DNA of 33,238 nt, taken from contig NZ_CXOO01000005.1 in NCBI RefSeq assembly GCF_001269385.1, positions 1 through 33,238 on the forward strand, read 5' to 3'. This stretch comes from Limnohabitans sp. DM1. GTDB taxonomy: Bacteria; Pseudomonadota; Gammaproteobacteria; Burkholderiales; Burkholderiaceae_C. The position numbers and the translations under genes are program-made. Of the stretch, positions 23,517-31,621 are shown piece by piece (the stretch's first letter is position 1; each line of letters starts with the position of its first letter). The notes beneath the pieces were generated by a model. It saw nothing but the letters and a program-made list of their open reading frames with translations, made no database searches and was not told the origin of the DNA.

Positions 23517-23945
23517 ATGGCAATAAAGGTAGGAACGAGTTCCAGCGACGAGCCGGAAGTCATGATCGACATGAACACCACGCCGCTGATTGACGTGATG
23601 CTGGTGCTGCTGATCATGCTGATCATCACCATCCCGGCGCAGCTGCACTCGGTGAATCTCGACATGCCGGTGCCCACGAATGCGCCCAAGAAGGCCGACC
23701 CAGTGGTGATCAAGATCGATGTAGACGCAGGCAGCGTGATCCACTGGAACGGAAAACCTTTGACCAGTCGTGCAGAACTGCAAGCCAAGTTGACTGAAGC
23801 AGCCGCGCAGCAACCTCAACCGGAGCTGCACATCCGCTCACACGCCAAGGCGAAATACGAAGCAACTGCCGCAGTGATGGCCAACGCACAGCGCATCGGG
23901 CTGACCAAGCTGGGAATCGTTGGGTCTGAGCAGTTTGCGAACTGA
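23517..23945 (+). CDS. exbD2: ExbD paralogue (copy 2, ExbD2-type)
   Basis: The protein has 142 aa, with one membrane segment (about 22-42, TTPLIDVMLVLLIMLIITIPAQ) carrying the channel aspartate D26. Its periplasmic domain (VNLDMPVPTNAPKKADPVVIKIDVD...LHIRSHAKAKYEATAAVMANAQRIGLTKLGIVG) is clearly diverged from copy 1. The order tonB-exbB-exbD1-exbD2 is the one described in Xanthomonas, where exbD2 is dispensable for iron uptake but needed for some plant-associated functions. Whether that holds here is unknown. A strong terminator follows the stop codon. Confidence 0.92.
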   Translation: MAIKVGTSSSDEPEVMIDMNTTPLIDVMLVLLIMLIITIPAQLHSVNLDMPVPTNAPKKADPVVIKIDVDAGSVIHWNGKPLTSRAELQAKLTEAAAQQPQPELHIRSHAKAKYEATAAVMANAQRIGLTKLGIVGSEQFAN

Positions 23946-23966
23946 CAGGCACAATCCACGCACAAC

Positions 23967-23993
23967 AAAAAAGCCGCATGAAGCGGCTTTTTT
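23967..23993. terminator. Bidirectional factor-independent terminator
   Basis: AAAAAAGCCGC (23967-23977), a 5-nt loop ATGAA and GCGGCTTTTTT (23983-23993) form a perfect 11-bp stem. A-runs on one side and T-runs on the other allow termination in both directions. It lies between the convergent exbD2 (stop 23945) and the Bug receptor gene (stop 24017). Confidence 0.93.
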
Positions 23994-24016
23994 GTGGGTT
24001 GCAAATTGACCAAAGA

Positions 24017-25003
24017 TCAGTCGGCGTATTTACCCGCTGCGTCCACCGCAGCCTTGATCTTGATCATCTCGGCGGCCACAAACTTCTTGTGCTCAGCGGG
24101 GTCGGAACGCTTGTCCGTCACCACCAAAGCGCCTAGGCTTTCGTTCTTCTTGATGAATTCAGGATCTTTCAGGGCTTTTTTCAGGGCATCGTTCAGCGTT
24201 TTGGTGATCGCTGCGGGCGTGCCTTTGGGGGCGTACAAACCGTGCCAAATGGTCAGATCGAAGTTCTTCATGCCCATCTCTTGCAAGCTGGGGTAATACT
24301 TGAGCACAGGGTGAGTGGCCAAGGGCTTGGCAGTGGTGACTGCAAAAGCCTTGACACGACCGCCTTCAATCTGGCCAGTGGTGTTGGTGGTCTGGTCACA
24401 CATCACATCGACCTGGCCGCCGATCAGGGCGGTCATGGCGGGGGCTGTGCCGCCAAACGGGATGGTGGTCATCGCTTCTTTGGACTGCAGGTTAGATTGC
24501 CACAGCAGGCCGCAAATGTGTGAGGCGGACCCCAAACCAGCGTGGGCAATGTTCAGCTTGCCCGCGTTGGCGCGGATGTAGTTTTCAAAGTCGCGGTAAG
24601 TGTTGGCGGGCAACTGGGGCTTGCCAATCAGGGTCATAGGCACGTCGTTGATCATGCCCAGGAACTCGAAGTCTTCCAGCGTTTTGTAACCGAGCTTGCG
24701 GTAAAGCGCGGGGGTCGCAGCCATGCCAATGTGGTGCAACAACACGGTGTGACCATCGGGTGCGGCTTTGGCCACTTTGGTGGCACCAATGGTGCCACCC
24801 GCGCCAGCAGCGTTTTCGACCACAAAATTGCTGCCCGGAATTTGCTTGCGCATGGCTTCAGCCAAGTCGCGTGCGACGCGGTCTGTTGGGCCACCTGCGG
24901 TGAACGGCACCACGATGGACACGGGCTTGTTGCCGGGGTACGTTTGGGCTTGTGCCCCTGCGGAAACAGCGGCCAAGGTGGCCAGAGCTATCCATTGCTT
25001 CAT
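24017..25003 (-). CDS. Bug-family (tripartite tricarboxylate transporter) periplasmic receptor
   Basis: The protein has 328 aa. It has a signal peptide (MKQWIALATLAAVSAGAQA, cleavage near 19-20), then a mature protein starting QTYPGNKPVSIVVPFTAGGPTDRVARDLAEAM, the Bug/TctC family opening. Further family signatures are VVENAAGAGGTIGATKVAKAAPDGHTVL and the hinge region GTAPAMTALIGGQVDVMCDQ. Betaproteobacteria carry many such solute receptors, mostly without their own TctA/TctB membrane subunits, and none is present here. The ligand, probably a carboxylate, is unknown. The Shine-Dalgarno CAGGAG lies 9 nt before the ATG. The gene ends against the bidirectional terminator. Confidence 0.93.
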   Translation of the reverse strand: MKQWIALATLAAVSAGAQAQTYPGNKPVSIVVPFTAGGPTDRVARDLAEAMRKQIPGSNFVVENAAGAGGTIGATKVAKAAPDGHTVLLHHIGMAATPALYRKLGYKTLEDFEFLGMINDVPMTLIGKPQLPANTYRDFENYIRANAGKLNIAHAGLGSASHICGLLWQSNLQSKEAMTTIPFGGTAPAMTALIGGQVDVMCDQTTNTTGQIEGGRVKAFAVTTAKPLATHPVLKYYPSLQEMGMKNFDLTIWHGLYAPKGTPAAITKTLNDALKKALKDPEFIKKNESLGALVVTDKRSDPAEHKKFVAAEMIKIKAAVDAAGKYAD

Positions 25004-25155
25004 CTAACACTCCTGAAATTGACTTAACAGTTTAAAACCTCAAGAGTGTCATGAAATCACGGAAACTACTTAGCAACCAACCCTTGGATGACCTTGATTT
25101 CACTAAGGAATTGCACCGGCCAACTCCACACACTTGCGGCGCCTGAACAGGGGAC

Positions 25156-26412
25156 TTACTGGTAACTGCGGGCGTCCTCGATCACCTTGCCATCATTGGC
25201 CAGGCTGCCCGCGGCCACCAAGTGCACCTCGCCACGCAACTTGGTCACGTCGCGCACGGCTTCAGACACTCGGGCCTTCAAGGACTCGTCGGACAAGGCG
25301 GTGGTTTCGACGAGCAGCGCCATTTGGTCATTGGCCATCTCGCCACTGACCACCAAACGCGCTTTGTTGACTTCGGGGAAGCGCTTGACGATTTCGGCCA
25401 CCTGGCCGGGGTGCACAAACATGCCCCGGATCTTGGTGGTCTGGTCGGCCCGGCCCATCCAGCCCTTGATGCGCTGTCCGGTGCGGCCGGTAGGGCAAGT
25501 GCCGGGCAGGATGGCCGACAAGTCGCCCGTGCCAAAACGGATCAGCGGGTAGTCGGGGTTGAGCGTGGTGATGACCAGCTCGCCCACCTCGCCCTCGGGC
25601 ACCGGGTCACCGGTGCCAGGGCGCACGATCTCGACGATCACGCCTTCATCCAGCACCAGGCCTTCACGCGAGGCGGTTTCGTAAGCGATCAGACCCACAT
25701 CGGCCGTGGCATAGCACTGGTAGGCGTCCACGCCGTGCGCCGTCATCCAGTCACGCAGGCTGGGCGGAAAGGCCTCGCCCGAGACCAGTGCCTTGCGCAG
25801 GCTGGGCAGGGCCACACCCATTTCGGCGGCTTTTTCGAGGATGATTTTCAGAAAACTGGGCGTGCCAATGTAGCCCGCAGGCTGCAGCTCGGCCATGGCG
25901 CCCACTTGCTGCTCGGTCTGGCCAATGCCGCCCGGGAACACGGTGCAGCCCAAGGCATGGGCACCGGTTTCCATCATGGAGCCCGCAGGCGTGAAGTGGT
26001 AGCTGAAGCAGTTGTGGATCAACTCGCCTGGGCGAAAGCCGGCTGCAAACATGGTGCGGGCCATGCGCCAGTAATCGGAGCGGGTGCCTTCGGGCTCGTA
26101 AATCGCGCCGGGGCTGGCAAACACGCGGGTCATGCTTGGGCCAAAACCCAAGGTGCTGAAACCGCCGAACACGTTGCCACCTTCGGCACGCGCAGCTTTT
26201 TGACGCTCCAGCAATTCGTATTTGCGGATCACCGGCAAGGCTGCCAAAGCGGCCCGGCTGTTGACGCTGGCGGCATCGACATCGCGCAGCAAGTCGGCAA
26301 AGGCGGGGGCATGGGCCTTGGCGTGTGCGACTTGCGCGGGCAAGGTGGCCATCAGGGCGGCTTCACGCGCTTGAGGGCTGCGGGTTTCCAGGGCGTCAAA
26401 GTGCTGGCTCAT
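25156..26412 (-). CDS. Phenylacetate-CoA ligase family (PaaK-like) adenylating enzyme
   Basis: The protein has 418 aa from the ATG at 26412 (MSQHFDALETRSPQAREAAL), which has a GGAAAG ribosome site. The longer in-frame start at 26463 would overlap livF. The N-terminus and the C-terminal half (YATADVGLIAYET, DYPLIRFGTGDLSAI, KIRGMFVHPGQVAEI, DGKVIEDA with the C-terminal lysine near K409) are of PaaK type. The usual P-loop SSGTTG is replaced by RVFASPGAIYEPEG (about 95-110), so the ATP-binding loop is unusual. It is the last gene of the liv-type operon on this strand, 47 nt after livF. Together with the acyl-CoA synthetase at the other end it suggests CoA activation of the imported acid. The substrate is unknown. 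Confidence 0.85.
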   Translation of the reverse strand: MSQHFDALETRSPQAREAALMATLPAQVAHAKAHAPAFADLLRDVDAASVNSRAALAALPVIRKYELLERQKAARAEGGNVFGGFSTLGFGPSMTRVFASPGAIYEPEGTRSDYWRMARTMFAAGFRPGELIHNCFSYHFTPAGSMMETGAHALGCTVFPGGIGQTEQQVGAMAELQPAGYIGTPSFLKIILEKAAEMGVALPSLRKALVSGEAFPPSLRDWMTAHGVDAYQCYATADVGLIAYETASREGLVLDEGVIVEIVRPGTGDPVPEGEVGELVITTLNPDYPLIRFGTGDLSAILPGTCPTGRTGQRIKGWMGRADQTTKIRGMFVHPGQVAEIVKRFPEVNKARLVVSGEMANDQMALLVETTALSDESLKARVSEAVRDVTKLRGEVHLVAAGSLANDGKVIEDARSYQ

Positions 26413-26459
26413 GGGGACTTTCCGGGGGTACTGCTGAGGAAAACGGGGCGGGCAAAGAC

Positions 26460-27269
26460 TCAAGCCAACCAGCGCTTGCGGCGCTTGTAGCTCTTCACGT
26501 CCTTGAAGCTCTTGCGTTCACCACCGCCCATGCCCAAATAAAACTCTTTCACATCTTCGTTGGTGCGCAGGTCTTCGGCAGCGCCGTCCATCACGATGCG
26601 GCCCGACTCCATGATGTAGCCGTAATCGGCGTATTTCAGGGCCATGTTGGTGTTCTGCTCAGCGATCAGGAAGGTGACTTTTTCCTTCTCGTTCAGGTCC
26701 TTGACGATGTTGAACACCTCTTCCACGATCTGCGGGGCCAGGCCCATGGAGGGCTCGTCCAAAAGCACCATATTGGGGTTGGTCATCAGGGCGCGGCCAA
26801 TGGCACACATTTGCTGCTCACCGCCCGAGGTGTAGGCCGCTTGCGAGGTGCGGCGGGTCTTCAGGCGTGGGAAATAGGTGTAGACCTTGTCCAGATTGGC
26901 CGCGATCTCGCCCTTGTCGGTGCGGGTGTAGCTGCCGGTCATCAAGTTTTCTTCGATGGTCAGGTGGGCAAAGCAGTGGCGGCCTTCCATGACCTGCACC
27001 ACGCCCCGATTCACCAGGTCGGCAGGCGACAGGTTTTCGATGCGCTCGCCACGCAGCTCGATCGAACCCTTGGTCACCTCGCCGCGCTCGCCTTGCAGCA
27101 AGTTGGAGATGGCCCGCAGCGTGGTGGTCTTGCCCGCGCCGTTGCCGCCCAGCAAAGCCACAATGCCTTGCTCGGGCACCTGCAGGGACACGCCCTTGAG
27201 CACCAGGATGACGTGGTTGTAAATGACCTCGATGCCGTTGACGTTCAGAACAATGTTTTTGTCGCTCAT
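26460..27269 (-). CDS. livF: Branched-chain-amino-acid-type ABC transporter ATPase LivF
   Basis: The protein has 269 aa from the ATG at 27269 (MSDKNIVLNVNGIEVIYN). Walker A is GGNGAGKT (41-48), the signature is TSGGEQQMCAIGRAL (the first position is T instead of the usual L) and Walker B is MVLLDEPSMGLAP. It is about 30 residues longer than E. coli LivF (237). The extra part is a basic C-terminal tail KSFKDVKSYKRRKRWLA, which I recall from the operon-associated subfamily found next to CoA ligases in Burkholderiales. It pairs with LivG, LivH and LivM from the same operon. The upstream gap holds two hairpins. Confidence 0.92.
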   Translation of the reverse strand: MSDKNIVLNVNGIEVIYNHVILVLKGVSLQVPEQGIVALLGGNGAGKTTTLRAISNLLQGERGEVTKGSIELRGERIENLSPADLVNRGVVQVMEGRHCFAHLTIEENLMTGSYTRTDKGEIAANLDKVYTYFPRLKTRRTSQAAYTSGGEQQMCAIGRALMTNPNMVLLDEPSMGLAPQIVEEVFNIVKDLNEKEKVTFLIAEQNTNMALKYADYGYIMESGRIVMDGAAEDLRTNEDVKEFYLGMGGGERKSFKDVKSYKRRKRWLA

Positions 27270-27301
27270 GGACTGTGCCTTTTCTTTACTCTGGGGTTCA
27301 A

Positions 27302-27397
27302 GCCAAATGAAACCGCTGCAAGCAAGGGTTTCATTTGGCAGCTGCCGATGGCGCAAACCACCGTGCAGCTGCAGCCCGCCGCTTGCGCAGCGGGCTG
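27302..27397 (-). repeat. Two hairpins between the receptor gene and livF
   Basis: Hairpin one has arms GCCAAATGAAACC (27302-27314) and GGTTTCATTTGGC (27327-27339), a perfect 13-bp palindrome with a 12-nt loop. Hairpin two has arms CAGCCCGC (27372-27379) and GCGGGCTG (27390-27397), 8 bp with a 10-nt loop. The second is 9 nt after the receptor gene stop. Neither has a T-run on the coding strand, so they are more likely to stabilise or process mRNA, lowering livF relative to the receptor, than to act as full terminators. Confidence 0.6.
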
Positions 27398-27405
27398 TTC
27401 ACCGA

Positions 27406-28743
27406 TCAGGACTGGCAATCCGCAGGGGTGCGGCGTGTGATCTTCTTCTCGGCGGCGTACTTGTCGGCAGCGGCCTTTACCATGGGCTTGATGATCTGCT
27501 CATCGGCCTGCATCCAGTCGCTGCTGAATTGCCACTTGGTGCCGTCCCATGTGTGGATACGGGCCCAGTTGGCACCCATGTGGTCAGCGCAAGACGTGGA
27601 GATCGGACGCAACACACCCTTGAAGCCCAGGGCATCGAGCTTGGGTTGGGTCAGGTTCAGGTTTTCATAACCCCAGCGCGCTTGCTCGCCGGTCACGACT
27701 TTGCCCTTGCCGTACTTCTCTTGGGCTTGACGCACACCTTCCACCGCAAACATGGCGCTGAACAAACCGCGCATGTACAGCACTTCGCCCACTTCGTCCT
27801 TGGGTCCAGTGCCCTGGCCTTTGGCGTGCAACTTGTTCAGCACTTCCTTCACAATCGCAGAACCCTTTTCGGTACCGTGCTGCATGGTGATGGCGTTGTA
27901 GCCCTTGGCGCCCATGCCGATGTCCTTGACGTCAGGCTCGGCACCTGCCCACCACACGCCCCAGATGTTTTCTCGGGGGTAGCCGGTGGCTTGTGCTTCC
28001 TTGAGCAAGGTGGAGTTCATCACGCCCCAGCCCCAGTTGACCACGTAATCAGGGCGGTCGCGGCGAATTTGCAGCCAGGTTGATTTTTGCTCCACGCCAG
28101 GGTGGGTGACAGGCAACAGGCTCAGCTTGAAGCCGTGCATGGCGGCACGCTCTTGCAGGATCGGGATGGCTTCTTTGCCGAATGGGCTGTCGTGGTACAC
28201 CAAAGCGATGTGCTTGCCCTTGAGCTTGTCGAGACCACCGGCCTTCTTGCCGATGTCCTGGACGATGACGTCACCGGCCACCCAATAGGTGCCTGCGAGT
28301 GGGAAGTTCCACTTGAACACGCCACCATCAGCCGATTCGCTGCGGCCGTAACCTGCAGTGATCAAAGGAATCTTGTCGCCAGGGGCTTTTTCGGTCAGGG
28401 CAAAGGTGATGCCGGTGGACAGGGGCTGGAACACGGTCGCGCCGCCGTTCTTGCCCTTCAGGCGCTCGTAGCATTCCACGCCGCGGTCGGTGGCGTAGCC
28501 GGTTTCGCATTCTTCAAAGCTGACCTTGACGCCGTTGATGCCGCCGCGCGCATTGACCAGCTTGAGGTAATCGACATAGCCGTTGGCAAAGGGCACGCCG
28601 TTGGGGGCGTAAGCACCGGTGCGGTAAACCAGCACGGGGAAAAATTGCTCTTTGGTTTGGGCCGTGGCCACGGTGCTGACCAGCGCACTGGCAAGACCGG
28701 CAGCCGCCACCGTGGTGGCCAGAACGAGTTGACGAAGCTTCAT
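27406..28743 (-). CDS. Type-1 periplasmic substrate-binding protein of the liv-type ABC transporter
   Basis: The protein has 445 aa from the ATG at 28743 (MKLRQLVLATTVAAAGLASALVSTVATAQ), which has ribosome site AGGAGA. The in-frame extension to 28896 overlaps livM and is rejected. It has a signal peptide with cleavage near TAQ|T, then a Venus-flytrap domain with RTGAYAPNGVPFANGYVDYLKLVNARGGINGVKVSFEECETGY. It is longer than E. coli LivK (369 aa) and distinct from it in sequence, so a ligand other than leucine/isoleucine/valine is likely. The gene sits between livM and livF. A T8 tract (28792-28799) and two further T-runs lie just upstream. The ligand is probably an organic acid, judged only from the neighbouring CoA ligases. 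Confidence 0.88.
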   Translation of the reverse strand: MKLRQLVLATTVAAAGLASALVSTVATAQTKEQFFPVLVYRTGAYAPNGVPFANGYVDYLKLVNARGGINGVKVSFEECETGYATDRGVECYERLKGKNGGATVFQPLSTGITFALTEKAPGDKIPLITAGYGRSESADGGVFKWNFPLAGTYWVAGDVIVQDIGKKAGGLDKLKGKHIALVYHDSPFGKEAIPILQERAAMHGFKLSLLPVTHPGVEQKSTWLQIRRDRPDYVVNWGWGVMNSTLLKEAQATGYPRENIWGVWWAGAEPDVKDIGMGAKGYNAITMQHGTEKGSAIVKEVLNKLHAKGQGTGPKDEVGEVLYMRGLFSAMFAVEGVRQAQEKYGKGKVVTGEQARWGYENLNLTQPKLDALGFKGVLRPISTSCADHMGANWARIHTWDGTKWQFSSDWMQADEQIIKPMVKAAADKYAAEKKITRRTPADCQS

Positions 28744-28808
28744 GGTTTGTCTCCTGTTAAAAAAGGGAAGCACTGGGGGTAAAAACACTCGAAAAAAAAC
28801 GCTGCACA

Positions 28809-29885
28809 TCAGTGCGGGAAGGGCCACAGACGCAGTTTTTGCTTGGCCACCGACCACAGCTTGGCCAGACCATGCGGCTCCACGATCAGGAACCACACAA
28901 TCAGGGCACCAAAGATCATGAATTCGGTGTGAGACACGGCCGCAGTCGAGATGCTCACGCCCAACAGATCACCCATCGCGGGCAAGAACTGGTTCAGGAA
29001 AATTGGCAAGATCACGATGAAGGCCGCACCAAAGAAGCTGCCCATGATGGAGCCCATGCCGCCGATGATGACCATGAACAAGAGCTGGAAAGAGCGGTCA
29101 ATCGAGAAGGCCGCTGGCTCCCAAGAACCCAGATGCACAAAGCCCCAAAGGCCGCCGGCCACGCCGACGATGAACGAGCTCACAGCAAAAGCGCTGAGCT
29201 TGGCGTACATGGGGCGAATGCCAATCACGGCCGCGGCCACGTCCATGTCGCGGATGGCCATCCACTCACGGCCAATGGCCGAGCGCACCAGGTTTTTGGC
29301 CAGCAAACCAAACACGACCAAAAAGACCAGGCAGAACAGGTACTTTTGCAGCGGGGTGTCGATGGCCCAGCCGAACACATTCAGGTTGGACACCGAAACC
29401 GAGCCCGAGGCATTGTTGTTGGTGAACCAGCCCACGCGCAAGAAGGCCCAATCACAAAAGAACTGCGCCGCCAGCGTGGCCACGGCCAAATACAGGCCTT
29501 TGACGCGCAAGCTGGGGATGCCAAAGAACATGCCCACCAAGGTCGCAAAAAAGCCCCCGGCCAGCAGCGCCACGATCAAGGGCATGCCCTCGATGCGGAT
29601 GTAGGTGTTGTAGGCCATGTAGGCCCCCACCGCCATGAACGCGCCCGAACCCAGCGAAATCTGACCGCAATAACCGACCAGGATGTTCACCCCCAAAGCC
29701 GCCAGCGACAGGATGAGGAAGGGGATCAGGATGGCACGGAACATGTACTCATCGGCGAGGAAGGGCACACCGATGAAGGCGAAGGCAATCAGCGCCAGGA
29801 TGGCCCAGCGGTCTTGCGCAATGGCAAAGATCTGCTGGTCGCTGCGGTAAGAAGTCTTGTACTGACCGTTTTCTCTGTAAAACAT
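28809..29885 (-). CDS. livM: Branched-chain-amino-acid-type ABC transporter permease LivM
   Basis: The protein has 358 aa with about ten hydrophobic segments. The ATG at 29885 has ribosome site AAGGAGAG. Family motifs include YCGQISLGSGAFMAVGAYMAY (LivM/LivH signature) and GGMGSIMGSFFGAAFIVILPIF near the C-terminus. It follows livH by 11 nt. It forms the heterodimeric membrane channel with LivH, powered by LivF/LivG and supplied by the periplasmic receptor. Its soluble N-terminus (MFYRENGQYKTSYRSDQQIFAIAQDRW) is typical of this subfamily. Confidence 0.93.
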   Translation of the reverse strand: MFYRENGQYKTSYRSDQQIFAIAQDRWAILALIAFAFIGVPFLADEYMFRAILIPFLILSLAALGVNILVGYCGQISLGSGAFMAVGAYMAYNTYIRIEGMPLIVALLAGGFFATLVGMFFGIPSLRVKGLYLAVATLAAQFFCDWAFLRVGWFTNNNASGSVSVSNLNVFGWAIDTPLQKYLFCLVFLVVFGLLAKNLVRSAIGREWMAIRDMDVAAAVIGIRPMYAKLSAFAVSSFIVGVAGGLWGFVHLGSWEPAAFSIDRSFQLLFMVIIGGMGSIMGSFFGAAFIVILPIFLNQFLPAMGDLLGVSISTAAVSHTEFMIFGALIVWFLIVEPHGLAKLWSVAKQKLRLWPFPH

Positions 29886-29896
29886 GTTTTCTCTCC

Positions 29897-30826
29897 TTAC
29901 ACGCGGTCGATGATTTTTTCGCCGAACAGGCCTTGCGGACGGAACAGCAAGAACACCAGCGCCAGCACATAAGCAAACCAGATTTCGATGCCGCCGCCCA
30001 CAAAGGGGCCCAGGTACACCTCGGACAGCTTCTCACCCACACCGATGATCAGGCCGCCGATGATGGCGCCGGGCACCGAAGTCAGGCCACCCAAAATGAT
30101 GACTGGCAAAGCACGCAAAGCCACGGTGGTCAGCGAGAACTGCACGCCCATCTTGGAGCCCCAGATGATGCCGGCGACCAAGGCGGTGATACCGGCCACG
30201 AACCAAACAATCACCCAGATGCGGTTGAGCGGGATGCCAATCGACTGCGCCGCTTGGTGGTCATCGGCCACCGCACGCAGGGCGCGTCCGGTGCTGGTCT
30301 TTTGGAAGAAGAGCGACAACACCACCACCAGCAAAGCCGCAATGCAAGCCGCATACACGTCTTCGAGGTTGACGAGCACGCCGCCGGGGAACACCGAGTC
30401 GAACAGGAACACCGGGTCTTTGGGCATGCCCACGTCGATCTTGTAGATGTCGCTGCCAAAGATGGTCTGACCCAAACCATCCAGGAAATAGGTGATGCCC
30501 AAGGTGGCCATCAGCAAGGTCACGCCTTCCTGGTTGACCAAGTGGCGCAGCACCAGGCGCTCGATCAGCCAGGCCAGCATGAACATGATGGCAGCCGCCA
30601 GCACAAAGGCGATCAGGTTGCCCAGGAACTTGTCTTGGATGCCCAGCCAACCCGGAACCCATTCGGAAAAACGCGCCATGGCCAAAGCCGCGAACAACAC
30701 CATCGCGCCTTGCGCGAAGTTGAACACGCCCGAGGCCTTGAAAATCAGCACAAAGCCCAGCGCCACCAGCGCATAGAGCATGCCGGCCATGAGACCGCCA
30801 AAAAGAGCTTCCAGGAAAAATGCCAT
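29897..30826 (-). CDS. livH: Branched-chain-amino-acid-type ABC transporter permease LivH
   Basis: The protein has 309 aa with about eight hydrophobic segments. It starts MAFFLEALFGGLMAGMLYALVALGF with a strong GAGGAGAA ribosome site. The EAA-like cytoplasmic loop region reads RALRAVADDHQAAQSIGIPLNRIW, and the C-terminus has ALPVIILGGLTSVPGAIIGGLIIGVGE. It lies 12 nt after livG and 11 nt before livM. It partners LivM in the inner membrane. Nothing appears truncated. Confidence 0.94.
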   Translation of the reverse strand: MAFFLEALFGGLMAGMLYALVALGFVLIFKASGVFNFAQGAMVLFAALAMARFSEWVPGWLGIQDKFLGNLIAFVLAAAIMFMLAWLIERLVLRHLVNQEGVTLLMATLGITYFLDGLGQTIFGSDIYKIDVGMPKDPVFLFDSVFPGGVLVNLEDVYAACIAALLVVVLSLFFQKTSTGRALRAVADDHQAAQSIGIPLNRIWVIVWFVAGITALVAGIIWGSKMGVQFSLTTVALRALPVIILGGLTSVPGAIIGGLIIGVGEKLSEVYLGPFVGGGIEIWFAYVLALVFLLFRPQGLFGEKIIDRV

Positions 30827-30838
30827 GTCTTGTTCTCC

Positions 30839-31621
30839 TCAGTGGCTGGTGCCCAGATAGGCACTGATCACGTCTTCGTTGTTGCGCACTTCTTCGGGAG
30901 TCCCGTCGCCGATTTTTTTGCCGTAATCGAGCACCACCACGCGGTCCGAGATGTCCATCACCACACCCATGTCGTGCTCGATCAACACGATGGTGGTGCC
31001 GAACTCGTCGTTCACATCCAGAATGAAGCGGCACATGTCCTGCTTTTCTTCCATGTTCATGCCAGCCATGGGCTCGTCGAGCAAGAGCACCTTAGGCTCC
31101 ATGGCCAGGGCGCGACCCAAGTCCACCCGCTTTTGCAGGCCATAAGGCAGCTGACCCACGGGCGTTTTGCGGAAGGCCTGGATCTCCAGAAAGTCGATGA
31201 TGTGCTCAACAAATTCGCGGTGCTTTTCTTCTTCGCGCTGCGCGGGACCGATGCGCAAAGCCTGCATGAACAAATTGCTTTTGATGTGCAGGTTGCGGCC
31301 GGTCATGATGTTGTCGATCACGCTCATGCCCTTGAACAAAGCCAAGTTCTGGAAAGTACGGGCAATGCCCATCTCAGCCACTTGGCGGCTGTTCATGTGG
31401 TCAAACTTTTGGCCACGGAAGGTGATGCTGCCCTCTTGGGGGGTGTAGACCCCGTTGATGCAGTTGAGCATCGAGCTTTTGCCCGCGCCATTGGGGCCAA
31501 TGATGGCGCGCACTTCGTGCTCGCGCACGTTGAACGAGATGTCGGTCAGCGCCTTCACGCCGCCGAAGCGCAAACTGATGTTGTTGACGTCCAGAATGAC
31601 GTCGCCGATTTTCTTGGTCAT
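30839..31621 (-). CDS. livG: Branched-chain-amino-acid-type ABC transporter ATPase LivG
   Basis: The protein has 260 aa. Walker A is GPNGAGKS (42-49). The signature LPYGLQKRVDLGRAL is the YG-type seen in LivG, and Walker B with the switch region is VLLLDEPMAGMNMEEKQDM. A second family feature is FRGQKFDHMNSRQVAEMGIARTFQNLALFKGMSVIDNIMTGRN. The start ATG overlaps the stop of the upstream acyl-CoA synthetase by 4 nt, so the two were translationally coupled before the IS insertion. It partners LivF. Confidence 0.94.
   Translation of the reverse strand: MTKKIGDVILDVNNISLRFGGVKALTDISFNVREHEVRAIIGPNGAGKSSMLNCINGVYTPQEGSITFRGQKFDHMNSRQVAEMGIARTFQNLALFKGMSVIDNIMTGRNLHIKSNLFMQALRIGPAQREEEKHREFVEHIIDFLEIQAFRKTPVGQLPYGLQKRVDLGRALAMEPKVLLLDEPMAGMNMEEKQDMCRFILDVNDEFGTTIVLIEHDMGVVMDISDRVVVLDYGKKIGDGTPEEVRNNEDVISAYLGTSH

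Noticed and set aside
28792..28815. Possible terminator between livM and the receptor gene (GCAC-ATCA-GTGC with a T8 run)
   Set aside because: The stem is only 4 bp and the operon continues beyond it. At most a weak pause site.
28744..28896. N-terminal extension of the periplasmic receptor upstream of 28743
   Set aside because: The ATG at 28743 has an ideal ribosome site and a signal peptide directly after it; the extension overlaps livM.
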